In this document: piece after piece, positions 24,017 through 32,431 of the stretch
How positions within the stretch are numbered: position 1 is the stretch's first letter
How the letters are laid out: each line of letters starts with the position of its first letter
Assembly (NCBI GenBank): GCA_947475715.1
Contig: CANJNY010000030.1
Span: 1 to 43,903 of the forward strand
Length of the DNA stretch: 43,903 nt
Direction of reading: 5' to 3'
DNA from: Prolixibacteraceae bacterium
Lineage (GTDB): Bacteria; Bacteroidota; Bacteroidia; Bacteroidales; Prolixibacteraceae
Translations under genes and position numbers: made by a program
The notes under the pieces: model-generated
Database searches by the model: none
What the model saw: only the letters and a program-made list of their open reading frames with translations
Told to the model about the DNA's origin: nothing

Positions 24017-25762
24017 ACTAAATCTTTCAGCATTATAACTGTTGTTATGTTGCTGCTGACAATATCATGTCAGGATCTAACAGAGATCAATAAGAGCCCT
24101 AATCAACTTAATGCCAGTGATATAAACGTTAAGTATGTATTAACATCTGTGCTTTCGTCTTCGTCATCCAACTATATTCGTGCACAGGTTTACGGAGGTG
24201 GAGTTGGTATTACTGAAGCTATGCAATACCTGCAGAGAGACTATATCGACTTTCAGGGTCCAAACACGATGCTATGGAGTCCAGCCCCTTTTTCGAGTTT
24301 CTACTCTTCGTTAAAGAACAGTCAGTATATTTATGAGAATGCTAAATTCGAGATACTGGAAGGGAACCAAAAGTTCTACCAAGGCGTTGGATTAATTATG
24401 CGTAGCTTCTGGTTCGGTTTCTTTACTTCAGCCTATGGCGATATTCCGTATTCTGAAGCGATGAAAGCACAGGAGGGGAACTTTACCCCGGTTTACGACA
24501 AGCAGAAAGATGTATTCGTTGGGATATTGAAAGATCTGAAAGATGCCAATGATATTTTAGCGACTGTAACTTCTGTAGATGGGGCTGCCACGGCAGACCT
24601 TATGTATCAGGGCGATGTCACAAAATGGAGAAAATTCGCCAACTCATTACGATTAAGGTACTTAATCAGACTTTCTGAAAAATTATCCGATATGACCGCT
24701 GCAGGTGTCGATGTTAAAGCAGAGGTAAATTCAATGGTGGGCAATTCCGCAACCTATCCGATCTTTACTTCAAGCAGCGACAATGCCTCAATTGCCTATC
24801 CCGGAACTGATGCCTCCAATGGATGGTATGGTGGACCGCTTGGCTGGACCAACAGATCAGAATTTTATCGCCGCAAACCTTGTGCAACGTTAGTCAATGA
24901 GTTAAGGGGCAATATGGATCCTCGCTTAACCGTTTTCATCCGCCCTGTCGATACCCAATTGCATGTAAACCCTAATGCCACCGGTTATGTTAAACTTTCG
25001 GATGGACAAATTATCCGCAATATCTCTCCGTCAACCTCCGGTGTTGCGACTCTTGATACCGCAAGATATGTGGGATTACCTCCGGCACTTGGAGATCCCA
25101 ACCTTTATAATCTTTATACAGGAACAGACTTTAATGCGATTAAGGCACTTAACCCCGGCATTTACACTGACCTGGCAGCCAATCCCAATGTCTCGTATCT
25201 TGCCGACAAGTATGCTCAGGACAAAAATGATGTGGTAAGAGCTGTTTATATGAGCTACGCCGAACTTAGTTTTACCCTGGCTGAAGCGCGTTTAAAAGGA
25301 TGGATTTCCAGTAGTACCGCAGCCGATTATTATCAGGCAGGTGTTACCGGCAGCTTAAGGCAATATAATGTCGCCAATGGTAGTATGACCGTTTACAATC
25401 CTCAAAATCATGCCTTGGTTCCCTTTTCTGAAAGTACATTTCTAAGTGACCTTACATCCAAATTTAACAATGCAGACAATGACGATGCTCGTCTAAATCT
25501 GCTGATGACCCAAAAATGGCTGGCAGATTTTATGACTCCGGAATTTTGGTTTGACTGGCGCAGGACAGGTTTGCCAAACTTTGGAGCAAAATTAGTTTCA
25601 GGAAGTAATGGGAAAAAAATCCCGGTAAGATATATTTACGGTGACGATGAAAAAATACTTAATAAACCAAATGTTACAGCAGCAATTGGAACATTATCGC
25701 CTGTTGAAGATACACAATGGAGTAAAATGTGGCTATTACAGGGATCAAGCAAACCATGGTAA
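23972..25762 (+). CDS. susD: SusD/RagB-like surface glycan-binding lipoprotein
   Basis: Lipoprotein signal with the Cys of LLTISCQD as anchor. The start is ambiguous: ATG 23972 gives a 33-residue signal; the duplicated ATG 24002 gives the more usual 23. The mature part follows the SusD-like type with EINKSPNQL, FWFGFFTSAYGDIPYSEAM (TPR helices), VTKWRKFANSLRLRYLIRLS, MSYAELSFTLAEARLKGW and the C-terminal FDWRRTGLP. SusD proteins form a lid on SusC and bind glycan at the cell surface. At 596 residues it fits the SusD-like_2 group. The gene follows susC by 11 bp and is ended by the terminator at 25853-25889. Confidence 0.92.
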   Translation: MKKIQFISKEMKKIQTKSFSIITVVMLLLTISCQDLTEINKSPNQLNASDINVKYVLTSVLSSSSSNYIRAQVYGGGVGITEAMQYLQRDYIDFQGPNTMLWSPAPFSSFYSSLKNSQYIYENAKFEILEGNQKFYQGVGLIMRSFWFGFFTSAYGDIPYSEAMKAQEGNFTPVYDKQKDVFVGILKDLKDANDILATVTSVDGAATADLMYQGDVTKWRKFANSLRLRYLIRLSEKLSDMTAAGVDVKAEVNSMVGNSATYPIFTSSSDNASIAYPGTDASNGWYGGPLGWTNRSEFYRRKPCATLVNELRGNMDPRLTVFIRPVDTQLHVNPNATGYVKLSDGQIIRNISPSTSGVATLDTARYVGLPPALGDPNLYNLYTGTDFNAIKALNPGIYTDLAANPNVSYLADKYAQDKNDVVRAVYMSYAELSFTLAEARLKGWISSSTAADYYQAGVTGSLRQYNVANGSMTVYNPQNHALVPFSESTFLSDLTSKFNNADNDDARLNLLMTQKWLADFMTPEFWFDWRRTGLPNFGAKLVSGSNGKKIPVRYIYGDDEKILNKPNVTAAIGTLSPVEDTQWSKMWLLQGSSKPW

Positions 25763-25852
25763 TCCGACTAAATCAAATAGACTAATCGCAAATTTTCGCG
25801 CTCCTTAATTTGGATTAAGTACCATCAATATTTTTTTCGCGGAAATTCGCTT

Positions 25853-25889
25853 AACCGGGATAGTTTCATAGTGCTATCCCGGTTTTTTT
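25853..25889 (+). terminator. Intrinsic terminator after susCD
   Basis: AACCGGGATAG and CTATCCCGGTT form a perfect 11-bp GC-rich stem with a 10-nt loop and a T tract (25883-25889). A weaker imperfect inverted repeat (GCAAATTTTCGCG with CGCGGAAATTCGC) lies just before it. It separates the susCD unit from the next transcription unit. Confidence 0.88.
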
Positions 25890-25890
25890 A

Positions 25891-25920
25891 TTGATAATTT
25901 GTAACATTCTGCTATCTTTG
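25891..25920 (+). promoter_or_regulatory. Bacteroidota promoter of the downstream enzyme operon
   Basis: TTG (25891-25893) and TATCTTTG (25913-25920), a full TAnnTTTG match, are separated by 19 bp. The promoter begins directly behind the terminator of susCD and lies about 92 bp before the DUF6807 gene, so the second gene run has its own start. Confidence 0.65.
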
Positions 25921-26012
25921 AATATATTTTAAAAAATGCCACTAATTCTTATGCGGGTCGGGAGATCAACCCGCGCTGCTGGATAACCTAATTTTTATAA
26001 ATATTCTTACTA

Positions 26013-27026
26013 ATGGGAAAAGCTGTCTCTATACTGTTACTTACGGGAGTGCTTGCAATTACATCCTGCGTTTCAACAATGTCTGTTAAAGATAAAAACG
26101 GTCAGTTGATTATTTCTGATGCCGGAAAACCTGTTCTTCAATACAATTACAAGACGGTATATGAAAAAGAGGCTATTGATACCCTGGCTGCCAATCATTA
26201 TGTCCGTGAAAAAAATGACACCTTTATGGCAAACCCAAGCATATATGCGGTGCCACGAAGTAATTATATCCATCCGATATATGGCGTAAAGGGTGAACTA
26301 CTAACGCGTGACTGGTCGAAGGATCACCCACACCATCGCGGAATTTACTGGGCCTGGCCTGAAGTTGATTTTGGATCAAAACGTGGAGACCTTCATGCAC
26401 TGCAAATTGTTTTTGCAAGGCCAACGGGAAAAATAAAGCAACAAAATGGACCGTCATTTGCCCAAATCGAAGCGGAAAATGTTTGGATGTGGAGAGACAG
26501 TATTCCAATTGTGCGCGAAGTGGCGGTAATCCGTGCGTACAGGGAAATCGCCCAGGGGCGGATAATCGATCTGGCGTTCCGGTTTGTAGCCCTTAAGGAT
26601 AGCATTACTATTGCCCGGAGGGGTACAGAACACTACGGTGGACTGAATGTAAGAATGCAAACTCCAAAACAACAAAAAATTACCGTTTACACAGATACTT
26701 CAATCGTGATCCCAAGACGCGCATGGTCTGACCTGAGCGGAATATTTACCGGAAATACCAGTTCTTCAGGGATTATGGTCATACAACATCAAAAAAATCC
26801 TGATTATCCCGGAGACTGGGTCCAATATCCTGATCTGTCATGGTGTCAGCCAACATTTCCGGCATCAGGAACCCGCTTCCCATTGAAGAAAGGTAAATCC
26901 CTGATTCTTCGGTTCAGGCTATTTATCCATTCAGGCACTTTACCCGACCGGAAATTAACAGATTCACTTTGGGATAGCTTTAATGCAAATGATAAGGCTG
27001 AGCCAACATTCTCATTTCCTGAATAA
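26013..27026 (+). CDS. DUF6807 (PmoA-like) family lipoprotein
   Basis: A lipoprotein signal ends at Cys19 (LAITSC). The 337-aa protein has the family signature DHPHHRGIYW (104-113) preceded by YIHPIYGVKGELLTRDW, and later GLNVRMQ and a C-terminal beta-rich part (SLILRFRLFIHSG). The family is labelled methane oxygenase PmoA in databases, but this soluble beta-sandwich has no clear link to methane oxidation and is common in glycan loci of Bacteroidota and Planctomycetes. The His cluster suggests metal or sugar binding. It leads the second gene run and is followed 91 bp on by an oxidoreductase. Confidence 0.8.
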   Translation: MGKAVSILLLTGVLAITSCVSTMSVKDKNGQLIISDAGKPVLQYNYKTVYEKEAIDTLAANHYVREKNDTFMANPSIYAVPRSNYIHPIYGVKGELLTRDWSKDHPHHRGIYWAWPEVDFGSKRGDLHALQIVFARPTGKIKQQNGPSFAQIEAENVWMWRDSIPIVREVAVIRAYREIAQGRIIDLAFRFVALKDSITIARRGTEHYGGLNVRMQTPKQQKITVYTDTSIVIPRRAWSDLSGIFTGNTSSSGIMVIQHQKNPDYPGDWVQYPDLSWCQPTFPASGTRFPLKKGKSLILRFRLFIHSGTLPDRKLTDSLWDSFNANDKAEPTFSFPE

Positions 27027-27117
27027 GATAAAAATCATTGAACTAACAGCCCTTATAAAAGCTTGAATTAGTATTATTGAACTAATTTAATTAATTGTTC
27101 TCAATCCATCAAATCCT

Positions 27118-28467
27118 ATGAAAACAAAGATTACCGTTTCGAATGTTTCGCGCCGTCAGTTTATCAAAACCACAGGTGCTGCTGCAATTGCAGTACCCAT
27201 GATCGTTCAATCTTCTGCACTTTCGGGAAAAGGGATGGCTCCCGGTGACCGGATTAATCTTGGAATCATTGGGTGCGGGGGACTGGGTAAAGAGAATCTC
27301 CGAGCCTGTACTTCTCAACCTAATGTAGTGGTAGTTGCAGCGTGTGACGTATGGAAAGATCGGTTAGATCCTGTGGTTGAAAAATTTAAGGGAACCTGCA
27401 CCGGATATACCGACTTCAGAGAACTGCTTAAACATAAAGATCTCGATGCCGTTATCATTGCCACTCCGGCCCACTGGCATGCCATAATTGCAATAGCAGC
27501 AGCCGAAGCGGGTAAAGATATCTACCTTCAGAAACCAATGACCATGCATATCGGCGAAAGTTTTGCAGTCCGTAATGCGGTCAGAAAACATAAGGTCATC
27601 TGCCAGATTGGAACACAAATTCATGCCAGTGAAAACTACCGTCGGGTAGTCGAATTAATCCGATCGGGGAATCTGGGGGAGATTTCTACCGTACGCACTT
27701 TTTTCGTAATGAACGAGGCTCCCAACGGTATAGGATTAGGAAATAACACCTCAAATGTGCCCAAAGGATTGGATTGGGATATGTGGGTAGGACCGGCCCG
27801 AATGCAGCCTTTCAATCCAAATCTGGTTAAAGATGCCTTTTATCACTGCTTCTGGATGGACTTTAGCGGTGGCTGGACTCCGGGTATGGCTCCACATATC
27901 CTCGACTTACCGATCTGGGCCCTCGATCTTGGCTTCCCCACAGAGGTGAGTGCATCGGGTGGAAGATTCGTTATTAAGGATGATAGTGATGCCTACGATA
28001 ACCATGAGGTACTGATTAAATATCCAAACCTCACCATCTCGTGGATGAACTCTTCAACTAACAGTTATGGTTTCGATTTTGCAAAGGAACAAAAGAGTCA
28101 GCGCAGATTAGGGATCTATTTTCATGGCGTGAATGGCACCTTGCAAACAGACTACGATGATCACTTGATTTATCCCGAAGGAAACCGTATGGATGGGAAG
28201 ATTACACCTCCGGCGACTATCGCTCCTTCGCCCGGTCACGAAATCGAATGGCTTGAATGTATCAAATCACGCAAACAACCTTCCTGTAATCCGGATTATC
28301 ATGCCCGTGTCGATGTTCCCATTCAACTAAGTACACTTGCGCTGAAACTCGGCCGATCGATTCGCTTTGATCCCCTAACGGAAAAAATAGTTGGAGATAA
28401 GGAAGCCGAAAAACTGGCTATCCCCGAATACAGAGCGCCATGGAAATTTCCAAAAGAATACTTGTAA
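27118..28467 (+). CDS. Tat-exported Gfo/Idh/MocA family oxidoreductase
   Basis: The N-terminus has a twin-arginine motif (SRRQFIKT, 11-18) and a hydrophobic stretch AAAIAVPMIV, so it is exported folded with its cofactor. The Rossmann fold begins at LGIIGCGGLG (49-57), with the strand VVAACD after it and LQKPMTMH (138-144) in place of the usual EKP motif. The C-terminal domain contains GMAPHILDLPIWALDL, with the likely catalytic His. Members oxidise or reduce sugar hydroxyls using tightly bound NAD. In glycan loci, such periplasmic enzymes can make 3-keto sugars for non-classical bond cleavage. That role is possible here, but no DUF1080-type partner is in the window. Confidence 0.88.
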   Translation: MKTKITVSNVSRRQFIKTTGAAAIAVPMIVQSSALSGKGMAPGDRINLGIIGCGGLGKENLRACTSQPNVVVVAACDVWKDRLDPVVEKFKGTCTGYTDFRELLKHKDLDAVIIATPAHWHAIIAIAAAEAGKDIYLQKPMTMHIGESFAVRNAVRKHKVICQIGTQIHASENYRRVVELIRSGNLGEISTVRTFFVMNEAPNGIGLGNNTSNVPKGLDWDMWVGPARMQPFNPNLVKDAFYHCFWMDFSGGWTPGMAPHILDLPIWALDLGFPTEVSASGGRFVIKDDSDAYDNHEVLIKYPNLTISWMNSSTNSYGFDFAKEQKSQRRLGIYFHGVNGTLQTDYDDHLIYPEGNRMDGKITPPATIAPSPGHEIEWLECIKSRKQPSCNPDYHARVDVPIQLSTLALKLGRSIRFDPLTEKIVGDKEAEKLAIPEYRAPWKFPKEYL

Positions 28468-28520
28468 TCTGAAAATTGAAATCATACTAACCATATTAAA
28501 ACAGCATAAAAAAAAGCAGT

Positions 28521-29642
28521 ATGGAGAAACCGGCACGTTTAATGTCTCTCGATGCCTTGAGGGGATTTGATATGTTATGGATTATCGGAGGGGAGCATGT
28601 AATCCGGAACCTTGCCAAAGCGAGTGACAATACATTGTTGAATGTCGTTTCCAATCAAATGGAACATGTCGATTGGATCGGATTCCATTTCTACGATCTG
28701 ATAATGCCCCTCTTCCTGTTTATGGTTGGTATGTCAATCCCTTTTTCTGTAAGTAAAAGACTGTCGTTGGGTGATTCGAAAAATAAGATTTACAGACATG
28801 CTATTAAACGGTCGGCTATCCTTTTTATCCTTGGGATGGTCTCCCAATGTAACCTGCTCGCATTCAATATTGATAAGCTGTTTATAATTCACGACACGTT
28901 ACAGGCGATAGCAATCGGTTATTTCATTAGTATTGTGATCTATACCCAACTCGGACTGAGAAAGCAAATCGCAATTGCCGCAGGACTTTTATTTTTCTAT
29001 TGGATAATTCTCACCTTTATTCCCGCTCCCGGACACCCGGCAGGCCTAATGGAACCTCAGGCAAACATAGCAAAATATGTAGAACAACTGCTTTTCGGAA
29101 GGTTTGATGATGGTCCGGCACCATACGCATGGGTGCTTGCTTCACTTGGTTTTATTGTGACAGTGATGTCCGGTATTTTTGCCAGTACAATCATTCGCAG
29201 AGATCAACGTCTTTCGTTTGTGAAATCTTCCAATATCCAGATCCACAAAACGCTACTATTGGCCATTACCGGATTTGCTTTGGTTCTTACAGCAATGGTC
29301 CTGAACATTTGGTTTCCTGTGATCAAAAATATCTGGAATCCAACATATACTTTTCTAACCTCAGGGATAAGTTTCATGCTATTTGCTCTTTTTTACTTTG
29401 TTATTGATGTAAAAGGATATCAGCGATGGGCCTTCTGGCTGAAAGTAATCGGAATGAACAGCATTGCCGTATATATCGGTACTGACCTGATCGATTTTGA
29501 AGGTATTGCAAAAAATCTGGTTTTCGGGTTAAAGCAATTCAGCGAACCGTTCTACCCCGTAATCGTATCGGTTACCGGTTTATTAATTATTTATGGAATA
29601 ATGTATTACATGTATAAAAAAGGGACTTTTGTGAAAATCTGA
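28521..29642 (+). CDS. HGSNAT-like (DUF5009) inner-membrane acyltransferase
   Basis: The 373-aa protein is almost wholly membrane-embedded, with about ten hydrophobic helices. Typical signatures are RLMSLDALRGFDMLWIIGG at the start, IGFHFYDLIMPLFLFMVG with the DLI(M/F)P core, and late NSIAVYIGTDLI. The family is related to heparan-alpha-glucosaminide N-acetyltransferase, which carries acetyl groups from cytosolic acetyl-CoA to a sugar amine on the far side of a membrane. In Bacteroidota PULs its substrate is usually unknown. It is 53 bp after the oxidoreductase and 65 bp before the RhaT-like gene, so it is in the same operon. Confidence 0.85.
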   Translation: MEKPARLMSLDALRGFDMLWIIGGEHVIRNLAKASDNTLLNVVSNQMEHVDWIGFHFYDLIMPLFLFMVGMSIPFSVSKRLSLGDSKNKIYRHAIKRSAILFILGMVSQCNLLAFNIDKLFIIHDTLQAIAIGYFISIVIYTQLGLRKQIAIAAGLLFFYWIILTFIPAPGHPAGLMEPQANIAKYVEQLLFGRFDDGPAPYAWVLASLGFIVTVMSGIFASTIIRRDQRLSFVKSSNIQIHKTLLLAITGFALVLTAMVLNIWFPVIKNIWNPTYTFLTSGISFMLFALFYFVIDVKGYQRWAFWLKVIGMNSIAVYIGTDLIDFEGIAKNLVFGLKQFSEPFYPVIVSVTGLLIIYGIMYYMYKKGTFVKI

Positions 29643-29707
29643 GGCATTCAGCAATATCCCGGATAACTGAGCATGACAAAGCCCTGAACCAACTAATCCA
29701 GTAAAAA

Positions 29708-30778
29708 ATGATCCTATCCAATCCTCTCCTTGGAACCGGGCTTCATGCAATTGGCGGAGCATCTGCATCAAGCTGTTATTTACCAAATACCCAAACCCGC
29801 AATTGGTCGTGGGGAACATTCTGGTTGGTCCAATCACTCTTTGCCTGGATAATCATGCCTATATTGGTCGGTTGGCTTACTGTTCCCGATTTCTTTACGA
29901 TTCTTGCGGAAGCCCCATCCAAACCTTTCCGAATGGCATTCCTCCTTGGTTGTGCCTACGGTTTTGGAGGGATGTCGTTTGGGAAAGCGATTAAACATAT
30001 CGGATATTCCTTAACCTATACACTTGCCATTGGCATTTCAGCCGTATTAGGCACGATCTTTCCGCTGATCATCTTTGGTGGCTTAGGAAGTTTCTTTACC
30101 AAACCGGGTGGTGAAATTGTTTTATCAGGGATGATCCTCTCAGTCATAGGTGTACTATTTTGCGGTTGGGCCGGATTTAGAAAGGAGAAGGACCTGAATT
30201 CGCTTGACACAGGAAAACCGGGTTTTAATATGACTATCGGTTTATTTCTTACCATTGTTGCCGGAGTGCTATCCGGTGTATTCAATCTTTCGCTGGAATA
30301 CGGGCAGCCGATTGCAGATATTGCGGCGAAACATGGTGCAGGCAATTTCGAAGGAAATGCCAAAATGATTATCTCCACAGCCGGTTGTTTTTCCGTAAAT
30401 TTCATCTGGTTTATAGTCGCAGGAATCAGGCAGGGAACTCTTGGTGAGTTCTTGCCTGGCAATGGAATACCCGGTAAAATGATGGTCATGAATTGGATCT
30501 GGTCGGCCCTGGCAGGAACACTCTGGTGCTCCCAGTTTTTCTTTTACGGACTTGGGCATGTTCAGATGGGCAACTTCCAGTTTGCCAGTTGGGTACTTCA
30601 CATGTCAATGCTGATATTTTTCAGCTTTATCATTGGCGTATTGATGAAAGAGTGGAAGGTGGTTAAACCTAAAACCTATCTGGTACTGCTAATTGGATTG
30701 CTGACGCTGGTAACCTCCTTTTGCATTACCAGTTATGGAAGCTATATCGGGGAGCAGATTATAAATAACAAGCATTAA
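29708..30778 (+). CDS. rhaT: L-rhamnose/H+ symporter-like protein (RhaT family)
   Basis: The 356-aa membrane protein has about ten helices of the drug/metabolite transporter fold. RhaT signatures are GTGLHAIGGASASSCYLP, WSWGTFWLVQSLFAWII, FLLGCAYGFGGMSFGKAIKH and SLTYTLAIGISAVLGTIFP. RhaT brings L-rhamnose or similar 6-deoxyhexoses into the cytoplasm with a proton. Its presence says that the operon releases a deoxysugar in the periplasm, which fits a fucosidase-like GH95 enzyme downstream. No rhamnose or fucose isomerase/kinase genes are in this window, so the catabolic steps must be elsewhere. The next gene starts 27 bp after the stop. Confidence 0.85.
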   Translation: MILSNPLLGTGLHAIGGASASSCYLPNTQTRNWSWGTFWLVQSLFAWIIMPILVGWLTVPDFFTILAEAPSKPFRMAFLLGCAYGFGGMSFGKAIKHIGYSLTYTLAIGISAVLGTIFPLIIFGGLGSFFTKPGGEIVLSGMILSVIGVLFCGWAGFRKEKDLNSLDTGKPGFNMTIGLFLTIVAGVLSGVFNLSLEYGQPIADIAAKHGAGNFEGNAKMIISTAGCFSVNFIWFIVAGIRQGTLGEFLPGNGIPGKMMVMNWIWSALAGTLWCSQFFFYGLGHVQMGNFQFASWVLHMSMLIFFSFIIGVLMKEWKVVKPKTYLVLLIGLLTLVTSFCITSYGSYIGEQIINNKH

Positions 30779-30805
30779 TAATTAATAGAGCTTACTTCTT
30801 GAATA

Positions 30806-32287
30806 ATGAAAATACGTTTAATCGTAATCGTAGCTTTTATAATATTTCCTAACCTTAATTTATGGTCCGAAGAAAAAATTAATTTTCCGGTTGAAAATTC
30901 AGATACCACGAAAATCGATCAAAAGCTCCCTATCGAATTTAAGATTCCCCAAAAACACCAATACCATCAAACCCTCACGATGAAACTGTTCCTGTCGCAG
31001 GCGCTGTTTGACGGGAAACATAAACGCAGGGACAACGGGAAATCCGAAGTTTTCCTCAACTATGAGCAGGCGCTAGAGGTGATTCGAAAGATTGACAATC
31101 TCACCTTAGGTATTCCAAAAATCATCTACCTGGTTGGTTGGCAATACAATGGTCACGATTCAAAATACCCCGCCTGGTTTGAGGGGAATGAGCGGTTAAA
31201 ACGCTCGGGAGATAAAAACTCCTTTGAAAGTTTGAAATGGCTGATGACGGAGGCCGAAAAGTATCACACCACGGTAAGCCTTCATATCAATATGTTGGAT
31301 GCATACGAAGATAGCCCGCTTTGGGAAGAGTATCTGAAAAATGAGATCATAGCAAAAAACAGTGATGGATCGCTTAGAGCCTGTGAGTGGGGTCATCCCA
31401 TCAGTTACGCTCAGGAGTGGAAGAGCGGATATGCTCAAAAACGTATTGACCGGATTTGTGAATTGTTGCCACTTGCCAAAGCCGGAACCATTCATATTGA
31501 TGCCTTTCACTCCTGGCCTCCGGTACCGGTTGTCGATAAAAATGGCACTGATCGTATCGATTTCACAAAGGGTCCAATTAGCCCATATCTGAAATTCACA
31601 GTTCAGGATGAAACCGATGCCCAACGAAAGATTTTCAGTTACTGGGCCTCCAAGGGGATTGATGTTACATCTGAGAGTGTCGATTTTTTGCGCGAATCGG
31701 CTTTTGAGGGTTACCAGCCTATGGCATGGCATTTCGGAGGTCTTGAAAATTATATCAAATGGCCTGCATCCTATTATTGTGGTGGCAAGGATGACGGTGA
31801 ATGGGGGAAATTATTCGGCTCCAGTATGCACGGTGAAGATATAATCAAAAATGATTCCCGGACTTTAGCAGGTTTTAAAGAACAATTCTGTCTTAAAACA
31901 GTGGTCTGGTATTACCTGAACAGGTTAAATCGCTTGTATCTGGTGAATAGCAACGAAAATAAAAGGGTGAAATTCTCCGGTCAGGTCTCCACAATTCTTT
32001 CAAATAAGAATTATTACGTCATGAAAGAGAAAAACATAATAGTCGAAAACGATAACCTGCTTATTCCTGCGTTATGGATAGGCGACCATGTTATGATTGC
32101 CTATAGTAAGAAAGGATATAAAAACAGATTGTGGGAACTTCCCCTGAGTTGGGAAGGGTCAGGCAAATTAAGAATCAGTCGCATTACCACTGAAGGAAAG
32201 ACATTTCTGGAATTCTCCAAATTAGACCAGTTAAAATTATCATTATCCTTAGCAGAAGATGAGATGGTACTGATTGAAAAGCTTTAA
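30806..32287 (+). CDS. GH101/GH129-like exported glycoside hydrolase
   Basis: A signal peptide (MKIRLIVIVAFIIFPNLNLW) precedes a TIM-barrel. Strand motifs are IPKIIYLVGWQYNGHDSKYP, VSLHINMLDAYEDSP, AGTIHIDAFHSWPPVP (Asp232, likely nucleophile) and GIDVTSESVDFLRE (Glu290, likely acid). This arrangement recalls endo-alpha-N-acetylgalactosaminidases (GH101) and GH129. The 493-aa protein is much shorter than GH101 proteins and has only a small beta domain after the barrel (residues about 390-490). It is probably a family member of unclear substrate, such as an exo-acting alpha-hexosaminidase or alpha-galactosidase. The family call is from pattern memory and only fairly sure. Confidence 0.65.
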   Translation: MKIRLIVIVAFIIFPNLNLWSEEKINFPVENSDTTKIDQKLPIEFKIPQKHQYHQTLTMKLFLSQALFDGKHKRRDNGKSEVFLNYEQALEVIRKIDNLTLGIPKIIYLVGWQYNGHDSKYPAWFEGNERLKRSGDKNSFESLKWLMTEAEKYHTTVSLHINMLDAYEDSPLWEEYLKNEIIAKNSDGSLRACEWGHPISYAQEWKSGYAQKRIDRICELLPLAKAGTIHIDAFHSWPPVPVVDKNGTDRIDFTKGPISPYLKFTVQDETDAQRKIFSYWASKGIDVTSESVDFLRESAFEGYQPMAWHFGGLENYIKWPASYYCGGKDDGEWGKLFGSSMHGEDIIKNDSRTLAGFKEQFCLKTVVWYYLNRLNRLYLVNSNENKRVKFSGQVSTILSNKNYYVMKEKNIIVENDNLLIPALWIGDHVMIAYSKKGYKNRLWELPLSWEGSGKLRISRITTEGKTFLEFSKLDQLKLSLSLAEDEMVLIEKL

Positions 32288-32366
32288 GTATAGTTTGAAA
32301 TTCATATTAATAATTCCGATCAACTAAAAACACACGATAAGAATAATATGATGATTATTTTAATCT

Positions 32367-32404
32367 TTTGGTAAACCAATGAAAGGTTGAATATCGTATC
32401 TTCG
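32367..32404 (+). promoter_or_regulatory. Possible internal promoter before the DUF5107 gene
   Basis: TATCTTCG (32397-32404) is one base from the TAnnTTTG box. The nearest TTTG (32367-32370) is 26 bp away, longer than usual. The gap to the previous gene (144 bp) is the largest in this run, so an internal start is plausible but weakly supported. Confidence 0.3.
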
Positions 32405-32431
32405 TGAAAAATCAAAGTAAACTAAAGCCCA

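Noticed and set aside
27118-28467. GH109-type hydrolase instead of an oxidoreductase
   Set aside because: GH109 shares the fold, but the sequence alone does not single out that family; the general Gfo/Idh/MocA call is safer.
30016-30489. 157-codon minus-strand frame inside the RhaT-like gene
   Set aside because: The plus-strand gene has a clear family signature over the full length; the reverse frame is a shadow.
31196-31732. 178-codon minus-strand frame in the GH101/GH129-like gene
   Set aside because: It lies wholly within the coding region of a recognisable exported hydrolase and shows no domain pattern.
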